Below are positions 59,195-64,000 of a stretch of DNA of 64,000 bases, piece after piece. Below the pieces are notes generated by a model, which did not search any database, was not told the origin of the DNA, and was given only the letters and a program-made list of their open reading frames with translations. The position numbers and the translations under genes were made by a program. Numbering within the stretch: the first letter of the stretch is position 1; every line of letters begins with the position of its first letter. Source of the DNA: Litorimonas sp964511495 (lineage in GTDB: Bacteria; Pseudomonadota; Alphaproteobacteria; Caulobacterales; Maricaulaceae); contig CAZEFT010000008.1 of the NCBI GenBank assembly GCA_964511495.1, positions 59,596-123,595 on the forward strand. The letters are read 5' to 3'.

Positions 59195-60025
59195 ATGCGC
59201 GAGAATTTAACGGTTTCATCAATTGTTTTGGGTGGCCTCATTCTGGCAGCTTGTCAGCCTCAAGCCGATGCAGAGCTAAACGAGGACACCGTTAAAACTT
59301 TGGCGGTAACGGGCGTTGGTGAAGTTGAGGTCATGCCCGACACATTCGTTCTCTCTGGCGCGATTATTAAACGTGATGATGATGCGCAGGTGGCTATGAA
59401 TCAGCTCGCAGAGATTGTGAACAATATGCAAGCCAGTGTTGAAGGCATGGAGAGCTTGAAGACGAGCGAGTTTAACTTTGCGTCAGTCAACACAATCGGT
59501 GTGAAGGCGCCGGAATGCCTTCTCTATAATCAAGAGGCAGAGCGGACAAATGCTACACTTCGAAAAGGGGAAAAGCGCGTCGCAAAACGTGTTTGTGAGG
59601 ATATTGCTCAACAGGCAGCCTTGTCTTTTACCTTTACCGGCGGTCCGCCCGACGAGGCAGGTATCGCCATCGCCCGCTTTTCAGAGTCCGGGGCTATTCG
59701 ATTGAAACTCGAAGGTTATCGCATCAAAAATATCGACGAGATTGAACTCCAAGCGGGTGAATTGGCCGTTAAAAATGCGCGGGAGAAAGCGGACCGATTA
59801 GCCGCTGCAGCGGGGGCCACGATTACCGGTGTACTTGATTTGGACAATTACCGAGCCACTTATGATCAACGCAGTGTTGCGCCGCCGCGCATCAATACAT
59901 CCGGGGCAGGGGAAACAACACAAATCGTTGCCGGTGGTGACCCCGTCGATGTGACCGATATGAATTTAAAAGCGGGCTTACAAGTCGTCTCGGCGGCGAT
60001 TGCTCTGGATTTTACCTATGAGTAA
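59195..60025 (+). CDS. SIMPL (DUF541) domain lipoprotein 1
   Basis: 276 residues from the ATG at 59195, which follows AAGGGG. The lipobox is in LILAACQP. The SIMPL domain starts at VTGVGEVEVMPDTFVLSGAIIKR and ends with AARALRVVSAAIALDFTYE-like strands. A Cys-containing insert (PECLLYNQEAERTN...VCEDIAQQ) lies in its middle. SIMPL proteins include BP26 of Brucella; most are periplasmic and of unknown function. It overlaps the second SIMPL gene by 8 bp. Confidence 0.85.
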   Translation: MRENLTVSSIVLGGLILAACQPQADAELNEDTVKTLAVTGVGEVEVMPDTFVLSGAIIKRDDDAQVAMNQLAEIVNNMQASVEGMESLKTSEFNFASVNTIGVKAPECLLYNQEAERTNATLRKGEKRVAKRVCEDIAQQAALSFTFTGGPPDEAGIAIARFSESGAIRLKLEGYRIKNIDEIELQAGELAVKNAREKADRLAAAAGATITGVLDLDNYRATYDQRSVAPPRINTSGAGETTQIVAGGDPVDVTDMNLKAGLQVVSAAIALDFTYE

Positions 60026-61214
60026 GAGACCTAAGAGTACGGGGCTAGTGAGTAAGGGCGTGAAAATAACGCCAAAGCTTGTTTTACAGGGCATAGGCAT
60101 TGTTTCGGTGTTGAGCCTCATCGCGTGTCAGCCTGTTGCGTCTCAAAAGGATGATCGTCTCTACATCGATCTCGGTGATGCCGAGGATTACGCTTATTGG
60201 CTGGAAGAAGAACGTGATGAAGAACCGCCTATTTCCTTCGATGCAGAGCCCTTAGTGGTTACAGGAAAAGGCAAAGTCAAAGCCGTACCTGACATTGCTG
60301 TGATCACGGCTGATATCATCTCAAAAAACATTAATGAGGCTGTGGCTTTTAATGAAGTTTCAGAAACGGTGAATGCCATTCAAGCGGCAATAAAAGATTA
60401 TGGCGTCGAGACCGGCTTCACCACTGTCAAATCGGCCTCTCAATTCGATGAACTTTGCCAATATGAAAACCGCGTGGCGCAGCAACGTCATGCGCAAATT
60501 TTCCGAGATTATTACTTTAATAAGCGCTTGGATGATCAGGGGGATACAAAAACAAAGCGCCGTGAGCCCAAGGCTCGACTGAAGCAACGTATTTGCCGCG
60601 CACAGGATATTGAGGTTTCCACAAAGATGGTCATACGCCTCAGCCCACCAGACAAGGCCGGAGCGGTTTTGCAATCTGTTTCAAATGCAGGGGCAACGCG
60701 TGTCAGGCTCTATGGATATGATTTCAAAAATTACGATGACTTATATCAAGAAGCTGCGAGCTTAGCAGTCGCCCAAGCAAAGCAAAAAGCGGAGATGATT
60801 GCTCGTATCACTAAAGCTGAACTGGACGGTCTAGTGGGCTTCAATGTCGGAAAACCAGTCAGGACAGGGCGATTTGGCCCGCAACCGGCGATCGTGAATA
60901 AATCCGGCAGGCGGAGTTCTGCCGGATTTAGCGGAAGTGCCGTATATGCTGAATCCGTGGTTGTTCATGAGGCTTCAACTTATATGGATGCAGTAGACGA
61001 AATTGTTGTGACCGGCAGTCGCCGTCTTGCGCCTAATGAGGCTTATCAAAACCGTGTTGATGACGAAACCGATGATGATTTTGCCCCTGTTTCTACGAGC
61101 AATGCCTTAAACCTCTCTTTATTGTCGGGTGCGCAAACCATTACGGTATCAGCGATTTTACGTTACGACTATAAAACGGTCATTGATGGTACGATTGCGC
61201 CGGGCGAGGATTAA
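60018..61214 (+). CDS. SIMPL (DUF541) domain lipoprotein 2
   Basis: 398 residues from the ATG at 60018, overlapping the end of the first SIMPL gene by 8 bp. A longer frame to 60000 is less likely. The lipobox is in SLIACQP. The domain begins VTGKGKVKAVPDIAVITADIISKN, with a similar Cys insert (FDELCQYENRVAQQRH and QRICRAQD). An extra 80-residue segment (about 300-380, RTGRFGPQPAIVNKSGRR) lies before the last strand. It probably arose by tandem duplication. The overlap suggests translational coupling. Confidence 0.85.
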   Translation: MSKRPKSTGLVSKGVKITPKLVLQGIGIVSVLSLIACQPVASQKDDRLYIDLGDAEDYAYWLEEERDEEPPISFDAEPLVVTGKGKVKAVPDIAVITADIISKNINEAVAFNEVSETVNAIQAAIKDYGVETGFTTVKSASQFDELCQYENRVAQQRHAQIFRDYYFNKRLDDQGDTKTKRREPKARLKQRICRAQDIEVSTKMVIRLSPPDKAGAVLQSVSNAGATRVRLYGYDFKNYDDLYQEAASLAVAQAKQKAEMIARITKAELDGLVGFNVGKPVRTGRFGPQPAIVNKSGRRSSAGFSGSAVYAESVVVHEASTYMDAVDEIVVTGSRRLAPNEAYQNRVDDETDDDFAPVSTSNALNLSLLSGAQTITVSAILRYDYKTVIDGTIAPGED

Positions 61215-61295
61215 GACTTCAACGCCTTAAGGCCATCCCCAACAGACATGGTCTGCCCCCTTTTCAAATGATGTTCAGCGCCTACATTAGGGACG

Positions 61296-61670
61296 ATGAA
61301 AACACTGATTCCTCATATTTTACCTCGGGCCATCTACATGACCGGTGATGAAGAGGGCGATACGGGTGACGATGCCCCTGAACGCGGCGTCGCCACCAAA
61401 GTTCGCCCGAAAACTAAGAAGCCGTCCATGTATCGCGTGCTTTTGATGAATGATGATTACACGCCGATGGAATTTGTCGTGTCCATTCTGATGGGTATTT
61501 TCAAAAAAACCTCCGAGGAGGCGACGCAAATTATGCTCAATGTCCATCAAACAGGGATTGGCACTTGCGGGATTTACACATTTGAAGTCGCAGAGACGAA
61601 AGTCACGCAGGTTATGGATGCGGCCAAACGCAATCAGCACCCGCTGCAATGTACATTGGAAAAGGTTTAG
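61296..61670 (+). CDS. clpS: ATP-dependent Clp protease adaptor ClpS
   Basis: 124 residues. The ClpS fold is clear: LLMNDDYTPMEFVVSILMGIF, then KTSEEATQIMLNVHQTGIGTCGIYTFEVAETKV. The N-end binding pocket residues (Asn-Asp near the N-terminus of the fold, and the Met) are present. It gives N-end-rule substrates to ClpAP. The first ATG at 61296 has AGGGAC just upstream; a start at 61338 (MTGDEEG) would give the usual shorter form. It lies 120 bp upstream of clpA. Confidence 0.94.
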   Translation: MKTLIPHILPRAIYMTGDEEGDTGDDAPERGVATKVRPKTKKPSMYRVLLMNDDYTPMEFVVSILMGIFKKTSEEATQIMLNVHQTGIGTCGIYTFEVAETKVTQVMDAAKRNQHPLQCTLEKV

Positions 61671-61790
61671 AAGTTAGAAGCGTCGCTCAAATTTTAACCT
61701 TTTGCAGATGTAATGCAGGCGCGACACATATACGCCTTGATTTTGGGTAATTCCTTCCCAAATCTGGATGCCAGAAAGAAGGATAATTAA

Positions 61791-64000
61791 ATGGCTTCAT
61801 TTTCCCCTGTCTTGGAAGACACCATCCATCGCGCACTGACGCTGGCCACTGATCGCAAACATGAATTGGCGACATTGGAACATTTGCTCTTGGCCTTATT
61901 GGATGACAAAGATGCCGCAGCTGTGATTACGGCTTGCGATGTTGATATCGACTCGCTTCGGGCCGATGTGACGCGCTATCTTGACGAAGACCTGACGACA
62001 TTGACGATTGATGATTTTGAAGAATCCCGCCCGACGGCGGGGTTCCACCGCGTGATACAACGCGCCGTTATTCATGTACAATCCTCTGGCCGCGAAGAGG
62101 TCACAGGCGCTAATGCGCTTGTTGCACTTTTCGCCGAGCGTGAATCCCACGCGGTTTATTTCCTGCAAGAGCGGGATATGACGCGCTATGACGCGGTCAA
62201 TTATATAAGCCACGGCATTTCAAAAAATGGTGAGGCGAGTGTGACCAAGCCTATTTTGGGCGCAGGTCAAGAAACCGAAGGTGATGAAGCCAAGCAAAAA
62301 GATCCGTTGCAGGAATATACGGTTAATCTGAACCAGAAAGCCAAAGAGGGCGATATTGATCCGCTGATTGGCCGTGATGAAGAGGTTGAACGTTGCATTA
62401 TGGTGCTCTCCCGCCGTCGTAAAAATAATCCGCTTCTGGTGGGCGATCCCGGCGTGGGTAAAACAGCGATTGCCGAAGGTATTGCACGCCGCATCGTCAA
62501 TGATGATGTGCCGGATATCCTTCTGGACGCGACGATTTACTCGCTCGATATGGGGGCGTTGCTTGCGGGCACGCGTTACCGAGGTGATTTCGAAGAGCGG
62601 CTCAAGGCTGTTGTAAATAAATTACAGGAAACACCGGGTGCGGTTCTGTTCATTGATGAAATTCATACCATTATTGGCGCAGGTGCGACATCGGGTGGCG
62701 CAATGGACGCTTCAAACTTATTGAAACCTGCACTCCAGAGCGGAAAGCTTCGCTGTATGGGCTCCACGACTTATAAAGAATATCGTCAGCATTTTGAGAA
62801 AGATCGCGCGTTATCGCGGCGTTTCCTAAAAATTGATGTGAGCGAGCCGACGGCGGAAGATGCCGTCAAAATTCTCCAAGGCTTGAAGACTTATTTTGAG
62901 GAATTTCACGGCGTTAAATATACGGCAGCGGCTTTGCAAAGTGCCGTAGATCTATCAGTGCGCCATATTACGGATCGCAAGCTTCCTGATAAAGCCATTG
63001 ATATTATTGATGAGGCCGGGGCACGGACCAAGCTCGTCGAAGAGGCGAAGCGTCGTAAGAAAATCGACACGCATCAGATTGAAGAAGTCATCGCTAAAGT
63101 TGCACGCATTCCGCCGAAGTCTATTTCACGGGATGATGAGAAAGCGTTGAAGTCATTGCCGATGGATTTGAAGCGCATGGTGTTTGGCCAAGACAAAGCC
63201 ATCGAGAAAGTAGCCTCTGCGGTTAAACTCGCTCGCGCGGGTCTCAGAGAGCCTAATAAGCCGATTGGTAGCTATCTCTTTGCTGGGCCTACGGGCGTTG
63301 GTAAGACAGAAGTCGCGAAACAATTGGCCATGACGCAAGGCTTGGAATTGCTGCGTTTTGATATGTCCGAATATATGGAACGCCACACTGTGTCGCGTCT
63401 GATTGGTGCGCCTCCGGGTTATGTGGGTTATGATCAGGGTGGATTATTGACGGATGCTGTCAATCAAAACCCACATTCGGTTTTATTGTTGGATGAGATC
63501 GAAAAAGCTCATCCGGACATTTACAACATCCTCTTGCAGGTCATGGATAATGGCTTTCTCACGGATGCGAATGGTCGCAAAGTCGATTTCCGCAACGTCA
63601 TTATTATCATGACTACGAATGCGGGGGCGGCCGATGCAGCGAAAGCGGAAATCGGGTTTGGTCGTGGCATGAAAGATGATGAGCAGGATGCAGCGATTAA
63701 ACGTCGTTTCACACCTGAATTCCGTAATCGTCTGGACGCAATTGTGGCCTTCTCTCCGCTTACACCGGAAGATATTGCCAAAGTTGTCGACAAATTCATT
63801 ATCCAATTGGAAGCCCAACTGGCGGATCGTAAGATTGAATTTGAATTGACCAAAGGGGCCAATTTGTGGTTGGCCAGTAAAGGCTATGACAAGCGCTACG
63901 GCGCGCGTCCTTTGGGCCGCACTATCCAAGAATATATCAAAAAGCCGCTTGCGGATGAGATATTGTTCGGCAAGTTGAAGTCCGGTGGATTGGTCAAAGT
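61791..64000 (+). CDS. clpA: ATP-dependent Clp protease ATPase subunit ClpA (3' end missing)
   Basis: At least 736 residues of an AAA+ unfoldase; the gene runs off the right edge, with perhaps a few dozen codons lacking (ClpA is usually about 760-780). The start at 61791 follows GAAGGA. The N-domain (about 1-145, for example HELATLEHLLLALLDDKDAA) is where ClpS binds. Walker A of the first ring is GDPGVGKT at 218-225 and of the second GPTGVGKT at 499-506; Walker B is VLFIDEIH and LLLDEIEKAHPD. Neighbour clpS fits the ClpAP system. Confidence 0.96.
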   Translation, partial: MASFSPVLEDTIHRALTLATDRKHELATLEHLLLALLDDKDAAAVITACDVDIDSLRADVTRYLDEDLTTLTIDDFEESRPTAGFHRVIQRAVIHVQSSGREEVTGANALVALFAERESHAVYFLQERDMTRYDAVNYISHGISKNGEASVTKPILGAGQETEGDEAKQKDPLQEYTVNLNQKAKEGDIDPLIGRDEEVERCIMVLSRRRKNNPLLVGDPGVGKTAIAEGIARRIVNDDVPDILLDATIYSLDMGALLAGTRYRGDFEERLKAVVNKLQETPGAVLFIDEIHTIIGAGATSGGAMDASNLLKPALQSGKLRCMGSTTYKEYRQHFEKDRALSRRFLKIDVSEPTAEDAVKILQGLKTYFEEFHGVKYTAAALQSAVDLSVRHITDRKLPDKAIDIIDEAGARTKLVEEAKRRKKIDTHQIEEVIAKVARIPPKSISRDDEKALKSLPMDLKRMVFGQDKAIEKVASAVKLARAGLREPNKPIGSYLFAGPTGVGKTEVAKQLAMTQGLELLRFDMSEYMERHTVSRLIGAPPGYVGYDQGGLLTDAVNQNPHSVLLLDEIEKAHPDIYNILLQVMDNGFLTDANGRKVDFRNVIIIMTTNAGAADAAKAEIGFGRGMKDDEQDAAIKRRFTPEFRNRLDAIVAFSPLTPEDIAKVVDKFIIQLEAQLADRKIEFELTKGANLWLASKGYDKRYGARPLGRTIQEYIKKPLADEILFGKLKSGGLVK

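Overview
The window looks like chromosomal DNA of an aquatic, probably stalked or budding alphaproteobacterium of the Maricaulales/Hyphomonadales/Caulobacterales type (inference). The reasons are: roughly half G+C; a Caulobacter-type Tad/Cpa pilus locus; a NodT-type efflux lipoprotein; ubiB, coaBC and dut close together; a membrane-anchored cytochrome c divergent from prephenate dehydratase; clpS-clpA; and CtrA-like TTAA-N7-TTAA sites. I see no rRNA, tRNA, insertion sequence, phage or CRISPR. It is mostly housekeeping and envelope genes, with a few accessory insertions.

Layout. 1-1853: phoU (cut by the edge) and phoR, minus strand. 2094-8318: tripartite RND efflux operon (outer-membrane lipoprotein, adaptor, pump), ending at a hairpin. 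8434-10503: M13 metallopeptidase lipoprotein with a strong terminator. 10665-16288: methylthioadenosine phosphorylase, a 24-residue membrane peptide, SH3 protein, 2-hydroxyacid dehydrogenase, metallo-beta-lactamase-fold protein, class IV aminotransferase and sulfotransferase. 16387-21704: secreted small protein, MoeB/ThiF-like E1 enzyme with cysteine synthase, NifU-like scaffold and gyrB. 21777-25264: DUF2853; then a BlaI-type repressor overlapping a gene that fuses an M56 (BlaR1-type) membrane protease to a periplasmic M23 endopeptidase, with a perfect 20-bp palindrome at the repressor start; a divergent EEP-fold hydrolase follows. 25380-34956: DUF885 peptidase, pterin dehydratase, VanZ-like protein, dut, an acidic repeat protein, coaBC, a small membrane protein, a DUF1254/DUF1214/ankyrin trio and ubiB. 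35340-37287: class Ia nrdB behind a regulatory region carrying a perfect CtrA-type box and two NrdR-like boxes 31 bp apart, then a tyrosine phosphatase.

37292-51573 is a complete Tad/Flp pilus locus: two TadE-like pseudopilins, a stand-alone secretin N-domain protein, three Flp pilins (the third only 57 residues), prepilin peptidase CpaA, CpaB-CpaF, TadB, TadC and a TPR lipoprotein. CtrA-like boxes precede two pilins, cpaB and the TPR gene, which would fit cell-cycle timing of pilus assembly. 51732-64000 holds leucyl aminopeptidase, a MarR regulator, an NlpC/P60 hydrolase, cytochrome c, pheA, a YHS protein, a DUF1272 protein, panC, a D,D-carboxypeptidase, two tandem SIMPL lipoproteins, clpS and most of clpA.

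The best candidate for an undescribed system is the BlaI / M56-M23 pair with its operator: the usual penicillin-sensing domain of BlaR1 is replaced by a peptidoglycan endopeptidase domain. Second is the apparent joint CtrA plus NrdR control region of nrdB. All functional calls come from reading motifs; no database search was run.
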